Part shown: positions 5,827-12,577 of the stretch, one piece after another
How the letters are laid out: every line of letters starts with the position of its first letter
Numbering within the stretch: position 1 is the first letter of the stretch
From: Flavobacterium sp. UBA4098
GTDB taxonomy: Bacteria; Bacteroidota; Bacteroidia; Flavobacteriales; Flavobacteriaceae
Direction of reading: 5' to 3'
Assembly: GCA_002382495.1 (NCBI GenBank)
Contig: DFXW01000010.1
Coordinates: 7,371 to 19,947, forward strand
Length of the DNA stretch: 12,577 nt
Position numbers and translations under genes: made by a program
Notes under the pieces: model-generated
What the model saw: the letters and a program-made list of their open reading frames with translations, nothing else
Told to the model about the DNA's origin: nothing
The model's database searches: none

Positions 5827-5861
5827 TTTTTATATATCAAATATTGAAACTTTGGAAATTT
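5827..5861. other. attR junction
   Basis: Element DNA ends and exonuclease coding sequence resumes at CTT TGG AAA TTT (5850-5861). The inner arm 5827-5847 is the inverted partner of 1371-1391. The sequence CTTTGGAA occurs at both junctions (1360-1367 and 5850-5857). If the core is AA, the empty site would carry it as a perfect tandem duplicate. Confidence 0.6.
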
Positions 5862-6089
5862 GGCGATTACAAGCATTTCACTTCCTTGAAATTAATGTGT
5901 AAGGTATTGGGAATTCCCTCCTCAAAAGGCGATATCGACGGCAGTCAGGTAGGACATGTGTATTATGTAGAAAAAGACATCGACCGCATTGTGACCTATT
6001 GCGAAAAAGATACCATTGCCGTTGCACAGATTTTCCTTCGCTTGCGCCGCGAAGACTTATTGATTGAAGACGAAATTAGTCATGTTTAA
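5844..6089 (+). pseudogene. PolB-like 3'-5' exonuclease, C-terminal part
   Basis: This is the missing end of the gene that begins at 894. It reads WKFGDYKHFTSLKLMCKVLG and contains the Exo III motif YCEKD (Tyr208 and Asp212 of the rejoined 237-residue protein), then a closing helix ending EDEISHV. Three codons at its left (TTG AAA CTT) come from the junction, and an in-frame TTG at 5844 could in principle start translation of about 81 residues. Alone it lacks Exo I and II and cannot be an active nuclease. It ends 12 bases before the DinB-family gene, so the intact gene was probably co-transcribed with it. Confidence 0.85.
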
Positions 6090-6101
6090 TTTAGTAATCT
6101 T

Positions 6102-6572
6102 ATGAATACAACCCAACAACTAGCCAAACATTGTAGAGATGTTCATTTTGGAGGCAATTGGACTTTTGTCAACTTGAAAGACACATTGGCCGATATTACT
6201 TGGCAAGAAGCCACTACCCAATACCAAGACAGCAACACGATTGCCACCTTGCTTTTTCACATCAATTATTATATAAATCCAGTAGCAAGAGTGTTACAAG
6301 GCGAGCCTTTGAACGCAAGCGATAAATTCAGTTTTGATTGTCCAACAATTACTTCTCAGGAAGAATGGGAGCATTTAATTCAAAAAGCGTTAGACGAAGC
6401 AGAACAATTTGCAAATGAAATTGAAAAATTGGAGGAATCGAAATTATTTGAAGTATTCTCAGATGAAAAATACGGGAATTACTTCAGAAATTTGTTAGGA
6501 ATAATTGAACACACGCATTATCATTTGGGACAAATTGCGTTGATTAAAAAAATGATACGACATAAAGACTAA
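6102..6572 (+). CDS. DinB-family protein
   Basis: This 156-residue protein has the four-helix-bundle pattern of the DinB/YfiT superfamily. Likely metal-binding histidines are His53 (LLFHINYY), His137 and His141 (EHTHYHLGQI), the usual one-plus-two arrangement. Family members include metal-dependent thiol-transferases and damage-induced proteins of unknown function, so the substrate is open. It follows the exonuclease gene by 12 bases, which suggests they once formed one transcript; the insertion may have separated it from its promoter. The protein is cytoplasmic, with no signal peptide. Confidence 0.85.
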   Translation: MNTTQQLAKHCRDVHFGGNWTFVNLKDTLADITWQEATTQYQDSNTIATLLFHINYYINPVARVLQGEPLNASDKFSFDCPTITSQEEWEHLIQKALDEAEQFANEIEKLEESKLFEVFSDEKYGNYFRNLLGIIEHTHYHLGQIALIKKMIRHKD

Positions 6573-6593
6573 TGACAAACTCTTGGTTGCAAT

Positions 6594-6622
6594 TTGACAT
6601 TGCAATTGATTTATTACATTTA
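6594..6622 (+). promoter_or_regulatory. Bacteroidota-type promoter
   Basis: TTG at 6594-6596 and TACATTTA at 6615-6622 are separated by 18 bases. They match the Bacteroidota -33 TTG and -7 TAnnTTTG boxes with one mismatch. The start codon of the membrane-protein gene follows 15 bases later. Two TTGCAA-type words overlap the -33 region. Confidence 0.5.
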
Positions 6623-6637
6623 CAAAAAATATAAATT

Positions 6638-8062
6638 ATGGTATTAAGTAGATTTTGGTTGGTCATTTTTATTTCCTCTATTGCCTTTATCGTTTTTAGT
6701 TTGTTTTCGGGTGACAATTATACAATTGATCATTTATTAAACGGAAAAAAAGACGATCCTATTTTAGTGGCTGAAAAGTATTTGGAACAAGTTCCAGCCG
6801 TTATAAAAGACAGCATTACTAAAGCACCAGATCAGACGATGGTTATCAATTCCGACACTACTTATGTGTACCAAAATAAAACCGTAAAAATCTACAGTGG
6901 CGTTCAAAAATCAGACGGTTTATTGGCCACTTGTAAAAGCACTTTAGTCGATTTGATTTTGCCTCTTATTGCTTATTTAGCCTTCTTTTGTGGCTTGATG
7001 GAATTGCTAATTATATCAGGCGCTTCTGGAAAATTAGCCCAAATATTGAGTCCGGTATTTGTCAAAGTTTTCCCTTCTGTTCCAGAAAATCACCCTTCCA
7101 TTTCGTATATGACCTTAAATTTTGCTGCTAATTTCCTAGGCTTGGATTCGGCAGCTACTCCCTTTGGTTTGAAAGCAATGGAAAGTTTACAAGAACTCAA
7201 TCCGGAAAAAGACAAGGCGAGCGATGCGCAAATCATGTTCATGTGTTTGCATGCTTCAGGACTAACCTTAATTGCCACTTCTATTATTGGCTATCGTGCG
7301 GCCGCTAACGCTAGCAACCCAGCCGATGTGATGTTACCCTGTATTATTACGTCATTCATTGGAACTATTGCTGCTTTTTTAATCGTAGGAATTAAACAAA
7401 AAATCAATTTCAAAAGCGCTTCTTTAGTAGTCTCATTAATGGTATTAATTGCCGCGATTATTGGTTTGTTATTCTATGTAAACCAATTGGATTTGATTGG
7501 CAAAAACTATTTCACCAGCAATCTTTCTGCCTTAATTTTGATTGCAATCATTGCTTTTACCTTGGTATTTTCTTTTGTCAAAGAGAAAAAATTCACAGAA
7601 GCCAACACCACCGTTTTTGAATCCTTTGTGGTTGGGGCTAACAACGGAATCAAAACAGGGGTCGTTATTTTCCCTTATGTTTTAGCCATGTTGGTTGCGA
7701 TTTCTTTATTTAGAAATAGCGGTTTGTTTGAAATAATTAGCAATTGGATTGCCTTTATTTTTTCTAATATGGGTGTCAATAAAGAAATTACTGATGCACT
7801 TCCTGTAGCCATGTTACGCCCATTTAGTTCGGCTGGATCCCGTGGATTTTTAATTGATTCCATGAATACTTTTGGCGCCGATTCATTAACAGGACGTTTG
7901 AGTAGTATTTTTCAATGTAGTGCCGAAAGTACTTTTTATGTGATTGCAGTTTACTTTGGTTCAGTCAATATTAAAAACACACGCTACGCTTTAGGCACTA
8001 TGCTTTTGGTAGATGTAATTTGTGTGATCACTGCCATTTTTGTGGCGAGTTGGTTCTTTTAA
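6638..8062 (+). CDS. Nucleoside-recognition (SpmA/SpmB-like fusion) membrane protein
   Basis: The 474-residue inner-membrane protein has an N-terminal membrane segment (about 5-24) and a roughly 75-residue extracytoplasmic stretch. Two multi-helix domains of the nucleoside-recognition/Gate type follow. The first, from about residue 100, includes LNFAANFLGLDSAATPFGLKAM, typical of SpmA. The second, from about 325, includes ANNGIKTGVVIFPYVLAMLV and ALPVAMLRPFSSAGSRGF, typical of SpmB. In Bacteroidota the two spore-maturation homologues are commonly fused like this, in organisms that do not form spores. The transported or sensed substrate is unknown. It has its own promoter and lies upstream of fumarase, separated by 120 bases. 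Confidence 0.88.
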   Translation: MVLSRFWLVIFISSIAFIVFSLFSGDNYTIDHLLNGKKDDPILVAEKYLEQVPAVIKDSITKAPDQTMVINSDTTYVYQNKTVKIYSGVQKSDGLLATCKSTLVDLILPLIAYLAFFCGLMELLIISGASGKLAQILSPVFVKVFPSVPENHPSISYMTLNFAANFLGLDSAATPFGLKAMESLQELNPEKDKASDAQIMFMCLHASGLTLIATSIIGYRAAANASNPADVMLPCIITSFIGTIAAFLIVGIKQKINFKSASLVVSLMVLIAAIIGLLFYVNQLDLIGKNYFTSNLSALILIAIIAFTLVFSFVKEKKFTEANTTVFESFVVGANNGIKTGVVIFPYVLAMLVAISLFRNSGLFEIISNWIAFIFSNMGVNKEITDALPVAMLRPFSSAGSRGFLIDSMNTFGADSLTGRLSSIFQCSAESTFYVIAVYFGSVNIKNTRYALGTMLLVDVICVITAIFVASWFF

Positions 8063-8182
8063 TAACCAATTTTTGCTCGGAATATAAGTTCGAAAGACTC
8101 ACAACAAGTATAGTAATTTAGCAAATTAATCCAAGGGTAAATGTCAAACATTCCGTAACTTTACTCCTCTAAAAATTCAATA

Positions 8183-9784
8183 ATGGACTTTATATATCAA
8201 GACCCGTATCCCATTTTAAAAGACGATACGCAATACAAAAAATTGACTGCTGACTTTGTACAAGTGGAACAATTGGGCAACAGAGAAATTCTTACGGTAG
8301 ATCCTAAAGGATTGGAATTGTTAGCGCAAGAAGCCATGAACGACGTTTCGTTTATGTTGCGTACGGCGCATTTGCAAAAACTAAACAACATTTTGAACGA
8401 TCCTGAAGCCACAGACAACGATCGTTTTGTGGCGTACAATTTATTGCAAAATGCAGTCGTAGCCGTAGAAGGTCAGTTGCCTTCTTGTCAAGATACCGGA
8501 ACAGCGATTGTTATGGCTAAGAAAGGCGAAAATGTATACACAGGAGTTGATGATGCCGAATGGTTGTCGAAAGGAATTTTCAACACCTACCAAAATAAGA
8601 ATTTAAGGTATTCGCAAATTGTTCCGATTTCGATGTTTGAAGAAAAAAACTCGGGATCAAATTTGCCAGCACAAATCGACATTTATGCTAAAAAAGGAGC
8701 CTCGTATGAGTTTTTGTTTTTAGCCAAAGGAGGAGGTTCTGCTAATAAAACCTTTTTGTACCAACAAACTAAATCCTTGTTGAACGAAAAATCAATGGAG
8801 ACTTTCGTTCGTCAAAAAATCAAAGATTTAGGAACCTCCGCTTGCCCACCTTACCATTTGGCTTTAGTAATTGGAGGCACTTCTGCCGAAGCGAATTTGG
8901 CCGCTGTCAAAAAAGCTTCAGCAGGTTATTTCGATCATTTGCCTACTTCAGGAAACATGGCAGGTCAGGCTTTTCGCGACTTAGAATGGGAGAAAAAAGT
9001 ATTGGAATTTTGTCAAGAGAGTTCTATTGGAGCTCAATTTGGTGGAAAATATTTTGCTCATGATGTACGAGTGATTCGTTTGCCACGTCACGCTGCTTCT
9101 TGTCCAGTTGGATTGGGAGTATCGTGTTCTGCCGACAGAAATATCAAAGGGAAAATCACCAAAGAAGGTGTTTTCTTAGAGCAATTGGAAACCAATCCGC
9201 AACAATTTTTACCGGCAACGCCGCCGCATTTAGAAGCACCAGTTGAGGTCGATTTGAACCGACCAATGGCAGATATTTTAAAAGATTTGTCACAATACCC
9301 AATCAAAACCCGTTTGAAATTGAACGGGACTTTGATCGTAGCGCGCGACATCGCGCATGCTAAAATCAAAGAATTATTAGATTCAGGTAAACCGATGCCA
9401 GACTATTTTAAAAACCATCCAATTTATTATGCAGGACCGGCTAAAACTCCAGACGGAATGCCATCAGGAAGTTTTGGACCTACAACTGCTGGCCGTATGG
9501 ATGTGTATGTAGAAGAGTTCCAAAAAGCAGGTGGTAGCATGATTATGTTAGCCAAAGGAAACCGTACCAAACAAGTAATGGATGCCTGTAAAACGTATGG
9601 CGGATTCTATTTAGGTTCTATTGGAGGTCCAGCTGCTATCTTGGCTCAAGACAATATCTTGAAGGTAGAAGTGGTAGACTTTGAAGAATTGGGTATGGAA
9701 GCGGTACGTAAAATTACCGTAAAAGATTTCCCAGCATTCATAATTACCGATGATAAAGGGAATGACTTCTTTGAGAATTTATAA
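8183..9784 (+). CDS. fumA: Fumarate hydratase, class I (iron-sulfur type)
   Basis: This 533-residue enzyme interconverts fumarate and malate in the TCA cycle and needs an oxygen-sensitive [4Fe-4S] cluster. The three cluster cysteines are visible: Cys102 in SCQDTGT, Cys221 in SACPPYH and Cys315 in VSCSADRN, at spacing like E. coli FumA. The N-terminal alpha domain (about 1-345) is joined to the C-terminal beta domain (about 350-533), which contains GTLIVARDIAHAKIKELL and YYAGPAKTPDGMPSGSFGPTTAGRMD. The length is right for the fused one-chain form. TAACTTTA at 8156-8163 could be a -7 box, but no good TTG lies at the expected distance. It ends in a bidirectional terminator shared with the convergent esterase gene. 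Confidence 0.95.
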   Translation: MDFIYQDPYPILKDDTQYKKLTADFVQVEQLGNREILTVDPKGLELLAQEAMNDVSFMLRTAHLQKLNNILNDPEATDNDRFVAYNLLQNAVVAVEGQLPSCQDTGTAIVMAKKGENVYTGVDDAEWLSKGIFNTYQNKNLRYSQIVPISMFEEKNSGSNLPAQIDIYAKKGASYEFLFLAKGGGSANKTFLYQQTKSLLNEKSMETFVRQKIKDLGTSACPPYHLALVIGGTSAEANLAAVKKASAGYFDHLPTSGNMAGQAFRDLEWEKKVLEFCQESSIGAQFGGKYFAHDVRVIRLPRHAASCPVGLGVSCSADRNIKGKITKEGVFLEQLETNPQQFLPATPPHLEAPVEVDLNRPMADILKDLSQYPIKTRLKLNGTLIVARDIAHAKIKELLDSGKPMPDYFKNHPIYYAGPAKTPDGMPSGSFGPTTAGRMDVYVEEFQKAGGSMIMLAKGNRTKQVMDACKTYGGFYLGSIGGPAAILAQDNILKVEVVDFEELGMEAVRKITVKDFPAFIITDDKGNDFFENL

Positions 9785-9799
9785 CCTACTTTATAAAAC

Positions 9800-9829
9800 A
9801 AAAAACCCGCTATATTTAGCGGGTTTTTT
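9800..9829. terminator. Bidirectional terminator between fumarase and esterase
   Basis: A 12-bp perfect stem AAAAAACCCGCT (9800-9811) pairs with AGCGGGTTTTTT (9818-9829) around a six-base loop. T-runs lie in both directions. It lies between the stops of two convergent genes (9784 and 9833) and can serve both. Confidence 0.9.
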
Positions 9830-9832
9830 GTT

Positions 9833-10987
9833 TTATTGAAATAACAAGGGAGCAAACTCTGATAAGTAATCACGCCAGTTCGACCAAGTATGGCCTCCAG
9901 AAGTTTCGTGATACTCGTATTTGAATTGTAAGCTGTCTAGTAGTTTACGGTATTCGTTAGATCTTTCAAAAAGGAAGTCTGAGTTACCAATACCGATCCA
10001 GTACAATTTGAATCCGTTATCTTTTTGAGTTTTCAGTTTGGCAGTAAAATCAGCATACACTGCTGCTTGCGAATCTTTGGGTTGTAATAGGGCCGAAGAA
10101 AATACACCAACATAATCGAAGGTGTTAGGATAATTTGCCGAGATGACTAAACTGTGCATACCACCCATAGAAAGTCCTGCAATGGCACGAGCTTCTTTTT
10201 CTTTCTTTACACGATAATTGCTTTCAATAAATTGGATTATGTCTCCAAAAGCCGCCTCTGTTTTACCTGCAAAAGTAGCGGGACGCATAAAAATGGGTTT
10301 TACAAAACCTTCGCTAGATTCACCTGGAGTGGCGGTTTGATCAGCATTACCATTCGTCATTACCACGATCATCGGCTTTGCTTTGCCTTGAGCAATTAAG
10401 TTGTCCATGATTTGCGCTGTACGACCCAATTCCATCCAAGCGTTTTCATCGCCACCAGCACCATGCATTAAGTACAAAACAGGGTATTTTTGTTTCCCAT
10501 TCTCATAACCTGCAGGAGTATAAACAGTCAATCGACGTGTGCTTTCTAGTTTTGGGGAGTGGTACCAACGTTTAGCCACCGTTCCGTGAGGCACATCGGT
10601 TACTTTGTATAGGTCGGCTTTTCCACCACCTACTAAAAATACGTTGACTACTGTGGACACATCACGAATTAAAAAGGCATTATTGGGGTCGAAAGCTTTA
10701 ACACCATCCACATAAAATGAATAACTGTACAATTCTGGATTGAGCTTTTTGGTAGTTAAGGTCCAAATTCCGTCTTCTCCTTTGGTTAATAAACCGCCTT
10801 CAGGAATACAGTCTCCTTGTACTTTTACTTCTTTGGCATTTTTGGCATCCAATCGAAAAGTAATTGTATGGTCTGCGTTTATTTCTGGCGAAATAATTTC
10901 TTTCTTTTTAGAAAAGTCAACGTTTTCTTGGGCTTGTATGCCAATGAAAGAAAAGAGTAAAACTAGAATTAGTAGGTTTTTTTTCAT
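9833..10987 (-). CDS. Secreted esterase, CE1/esterase D-like with N-terminal E-set domain
   Basis: The 384-residue protein begins with a Sec signal peptide (MKKNLLILVLLFSFIGIQAQ). An early Ig-like E-set domain (about 30-120, AKEVKVQGDC to FDPNN), of the kind found before glycoside-active enzymes, precedes an alpha/beta hydrolase esterase domain (about 145-384). The likely triad is Ser273 in GLSMGG, Asp337 in GNSDFLF and His366 in GGHTWSNW. The motif YPVLYLMHGAGGDENAW supplies the oxyanion region. Relatives are feruloyl or acetyl-xylan esterases acting on plant polysaccharide side chains; the true substrate is not shown by the sequence. It begins 7 bases after the scoB stop, so it may be co-transcribed with scoA-scoB, although the function is unrelated. 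Confidence 0.9.
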   Translation of the reverse strand: MKKNLLILVLLFSFIGIQAQENVDFSKKKEIISPEINADHTITFRLDAKNAKEVKVQGDCIPEGGLLTKGEDGIWTLTTKKLNPELYSYSFYVDGVKAFDPNNAFLIRDVSTVVNVFLVGGGKADLYKVTDVPHGTVAKRWYHSPKLESTRRLTVYTPAGYENGKQKYPVLYLMHGAGGDENAWMELGRTAQIMDNLIAQGKAKPMIVVMTNGNADQTATPGESSEGFVKPIFMRPATFAGKTEAAFGDIIQFIESNYRVKKEKEARAIAGLSMGGMHSLVISANYPNTFDYVGVFSSALLQPKDSQAAVYADFTAKLKTQKDNGFKLYWIGIGNSDFLFERSNEYRKLLDSLQFKYEYHETSGGHTWSNWRDYLSEFAPLLFQ

Positions 10988-10994
10988 TTTTGGT

Positions 10995-11654
10995 TTAGTT
11001 AATTAGCATTTCAGGAATTTCTCCTTCAATGATGAGGTTTGCTTCTGTGTTTGTAATTATATGTTCAACACTAACACCTGGCGCGCGTTCCAATAATTTG
11101 AATCCATTTGGAGTTACTTCCATAACGGCCAATTCGGTTACGATTTTTTTGACACAACCAACACCTGTTAGCGGCAATGTACATTTTTTAAGAATTTTAC
11201 TTTCGCCGGCTTTGTTGACGTGCATCATGGCCACGATGATATTTTCGGCCGAGGCGACTAAGTCCATCGCGCCTCCCATTCCTTTGACCATTTTACCTGG
11301 AATTTTCCAATTGGCGATGTCGCCATTTTCGTCCACCTCCATAGCACCTAAAATAGTTAGATCGACCTTTTGACTTCTAATCATTCCAAAACTTATAGCC
11401 GAATCAAAAAAACTGGCCCCAGCAAGTGTGGTTATGGTTTGTTTTCCTGCGTTGATTAAGTCGGCATCTTCTTCACCCTCAAAAGGGAAAGGGCCCATAC
11501 CCAACACGCCATTTTCTGACTGAAATTCAACTGAAATATCATTGCGCACATAATTAGCCACCAAGGTTGGAATTCCAATTCCTAGGTTTACATAGTAGCC
11601 GTCTTTAACTTCTTGTGCGATTCGTTTTGCGATTTGATTTTTATCTAGTGCCAT
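10995..11654 (-). CDS. scoB: 3-oxoacid CoA-transferase, beta subunit
   Basis: The 219-residue subunit carries the catalytic glutamate Glu47 in SENGVLGMGPFP, which forms the gamma-glutamyl-CoA intermediate. GIGIPTLVANYV (about 25-36) and the closing VSVEHIITNTEANL are also typical of subunit B. With subunit A it moves CoA between succinyl-CoA and acetoacetate, in ketone-body or short-chain-acid use. It follows scoA by 35 bases of AT-rich sequence with repeated TTTTCAAATT words. Distinguishing succinyl-CoA from acetyl-CoA (AtoA-type) donors is not possible by eye. Confidence 0.92.
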   Translation of the reverse strand: MALDKNQIAKRIAQEVKDGYYVNLGIGIPTLVANYVRNDISVEFQSENGVLGMGPFPFEGEEDADLINAGKQTITTLAGASFFDSAISFGMIRSQKVDLTILGAMEVDENGDIANWKIPGKMVKGMGGAMDLVASAENIIVAMMHVNKAGESKILKKCTLPLTGVGCVKKIVTELAVMEVTPNGFKLLERAPGVSVEHIITNTEANLIIEGEIPEMLIN

Positions 11655-11689
11655 TTATTTTCAAATTTTCAAATTGAATAATTTTCAAA

Positions 11690-12388
11690 TTATTTTTTAC
11701 GAGTAGTCCGTTGCTCAATTCTTTTTTCAAATTTTTCTCCTTGAAAAATGCGTTGTACAAAAATCCCCGGTATGTGAATTTGGTTCGGATCTAGATTGCC
11801 GGCTTCGACTAATTCTTCTACTTCGGCAATGGTGATTTTTGCAGCACCTGCCATACACGGATTAAAATTACGAGCGGTTCCTTTGAAAATAAGATTGCCT
11901 GCCGTATCGCCTTTCCATGCTTTTACGATGGCAAAATCGGCTTGGAAAGCATGCTCTAAAACGTGCATTTTTCCGTTGAATTCTCGGCTTTCTTTGCCGT
12001 TTGCTACTTCCGTCCCATAACCTGCCGGAGTGAAAAAAGCTGGAATTCCATTTTGGGCTGCGCGACAACGTTCGGCCAAAGTACCTTGTGGAATGAGCTC
12101 CACTTCGAGTTCACCAGAAAGCATTTGGCGTTCAAATTCGGCGTTTTCTCCTACATAGGAAGAAATCATTTTTTTGATTTGTTTGTGTTGTAATAATAAA
12201 CCCAATCCAAAATCGTCAACACCTGCGTTATTGGAAATACAGGTCAAATTTTGGGTTTGTTTTTGAACGAGTTCAGCAATAGCATTTTCGGGAATGCCGC
12301 ACAATCCAAAGCCACCCAAAAGGAGAGTCATGCTATCTTCAATGCCTTGAAGCGCTTCTTGTGCGGAGGATACTTTTTTGTTAATCAT
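11690..12388 (-). CDS. scoA: 3-oxoacid CoA-transferase, alpha subunit
   Basis: The 232-residue subunit has the CoA-binding glycine-rich GGFGLCGIPEN (about 25-35), then LTCISNNAGVDDFGLGLLL and LIPQGTLAERCRAAQNGIPAFFTPAGYGT. These are family signatures of CoA-transferase subunit A. It forms a heteromer with the ScoB product encoded directly downstream. It is the first gene of the leftward scoA-scoB(-esterase) group. The 12389-12460 stretch upstream is AT-rich; no convincing -33/-7 pair was identified. Confidence 0.92.
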   Translation of the reverse strand: MINKKVSSAQEALQGIEDSMTLLLGGFGLCGIPENAIAELVQKQTQNLTCISNNAGVDDFGLGLLLQHKQIKKMISSYVGENAEFERQMLSGELEVELIPQGTLAERCRAAQNGIPAFFTPAGYGTEVANGKESREFNGKMHVLEHAFQADFAIVKAWKGDTAGNLIFKGTARNFNPCMAGAAKITIAEVEELVEAGNLDPNQIHIPGIFVQRIFQGEKFEKRIEQRTTRKK

Positions 12389-12461
12389 GTGTATTAGTAT
12401 TAATTCATGAATTTAAAAACAGTATTTAAGTTGCGATTTTCCAATTGAAAACACAACCCTT

Positions 12462-12534
12462 AGCCCCGGCAGTAACGGCATCCTTTATGGCTAGGTTTTA
12501 GCCATAAAGATACAGTGAATGGCGGGAAATAGCT
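12462..12534 (-). repeat. Structured 3'-end hairpin element, copy 2
   Basis: AGC (12462-12464) pairs with GCT (12532-12534), CCCG.CA (12465-12471) with TG.CGGG (12520-12526), and a central 10-bp hairpin pairs 12484-12493 with 12499-12508. Conserved blocks CGGCATCCTTT and AAAGATA match copy 1 in reverse orientation. Relative to its own upstream gene (minus strand, stop at 12548-12550) it lies in the same orientation and position as copy 1 does after hemB. Confidence 0.7.
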
Positions 12535-12547
12535 CCTGTAACAGAAA

Positions 12548-12577
12548 CTATAATTCGAACTCTTCGGTGCTTTGTTC
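12548..12577 (-). CDS. C-terminal end of an unidentified gene
   Basis: The minus strand reads EQSTEEFEL followed by TAG at 12548-12550, open at the right edge of the window. The acidic tail looks like a real C-terminus, and the hairpin element starts 13 bases after the stop, as it does after hemB. Ten codons are too few for identification. Confidence 0.4.
   Translation of the reverse strand, partial: EQSTEEFEL

Larger units (their letters stand above)
1368..5849. mobile_element. AT-rich integrative element with serine integrase, Xis-like protein and HUH Rep (about 4,482 bp)
   Basis: The boundaries come from the split exonuclease gene. Aligning the left junction codons (ttg gaa ttg tga) with the right junction codons (ttg aaa ctt tgg) leaves two shared dinucleotides that could be the crossover core: AA (1366-1367 / 5848-5849) or TG (1371-1372 / 5853-5854). 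Either choice gives the same length and restores DTLE-L-WKFGD in frame. The interior is far more AT-rich than the chromosome, and all genes run leftward: rep, serine recombinase, secreted protein, 61-residue unknown, Xis-like, integrase. No capsid, relaxase or type IV secretion gene is visible. It could be an integrative plasmid, a satellite or a reduced ssDNA-phage-like element. The exact ends are uncertain by about 5 bases. Confidence 0.85.

Noticed and set aside
1359..5857. ACTTTGGAA direct repeat at both junctions read as a target-site duplication
   Set aside because: Joining there shifts the exonuclease frame (DTLEIWRLQAF); only the codon-aligned join at AA or TG restores DTLELWKFGD.
8063..8182. 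Possible promoter or terminator before fumarase
   Set aside because: A TAACTTTA word exists, but no matching TTG at proper spacing and no hairpin with a T-run was seen.
8842..9369. Overlapping ORFs within fumarase and similar ones in scoA, scoB and esterase
   Set aside because: They are shadows of strongly conserved enzymes in other frames.

Overview
The window looks like a chromosome segment from a Flavobacterium-type member of the Bacteroidota. The chromosomal genes are moderately AT-rich. One start has a Bacteroidota-style promoter (TTG about 18 bases before TACATTTA) with no obvious Shine-Dalgarno. The gene set (HemB, SpmA/SpmB-like fusion, class I fumarase, two-subunit 3-oxoacid CoA-transferase, secreted esterase ending its signal peptide in QAQ) also fits.

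Layout. Bases 1-126 are the end of hemB, followed by a 75-base hairpin element, a terminator and an O6-alkylguanine-DNA methyltransferase. A predicted PolB-like 3'-5' exonuclease gene starts at 894 but is cut in two at codon 159; its other half resumes near 5850. Between the halves lies a very AT-rich insertion of about 4,482 bp. To its right come a DinB-family protein, a nucleoside-recognition (SpmA/SpmB-like) membrane protein and fumarase on the plus strand. Convergent to these, on the minus strand, are scoA, scoB and a secreted CE1-like esterase. The window ends with a second copy of the hairpin element and the last codons of another minus-strand gene.

The insertion is the notable part. 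All six of its genes lie on the minus strand: a small HUH-type replication initiator, a small serine recombinase, a secreted protein of unknown function, a 61-residue unknown, an excisionase-like helix-turn-helix protein and a large serine integrase. Joining the flanks at a 2-base core restores the exonuclease frame (DTLE-L-WKFGD). It therefore looks like a compact integrative element that can circularise and may replicate by rolling circle, without visible capsid or conjugation genes. Points that stand out are: (1) near-absence of cytosine on the coding strand of the integrase, so that its 517 residues contain no Pro or His and one Ala; (2) the integrase reading frame runs across the attachment site, so its C-terminus should differ between the integrated and circular states; (3) an ORF-free stretch between two minus-strand terminators that could encode a small RNA; (4) 57-bp tandem repeats that carry the terminators behind rep.

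The two hairpin elements near the window ends share conserved blocks and show compensatory stem changes, which supports a structured 3'-end element family. All of this comes from reading the sequence; no database search was run.
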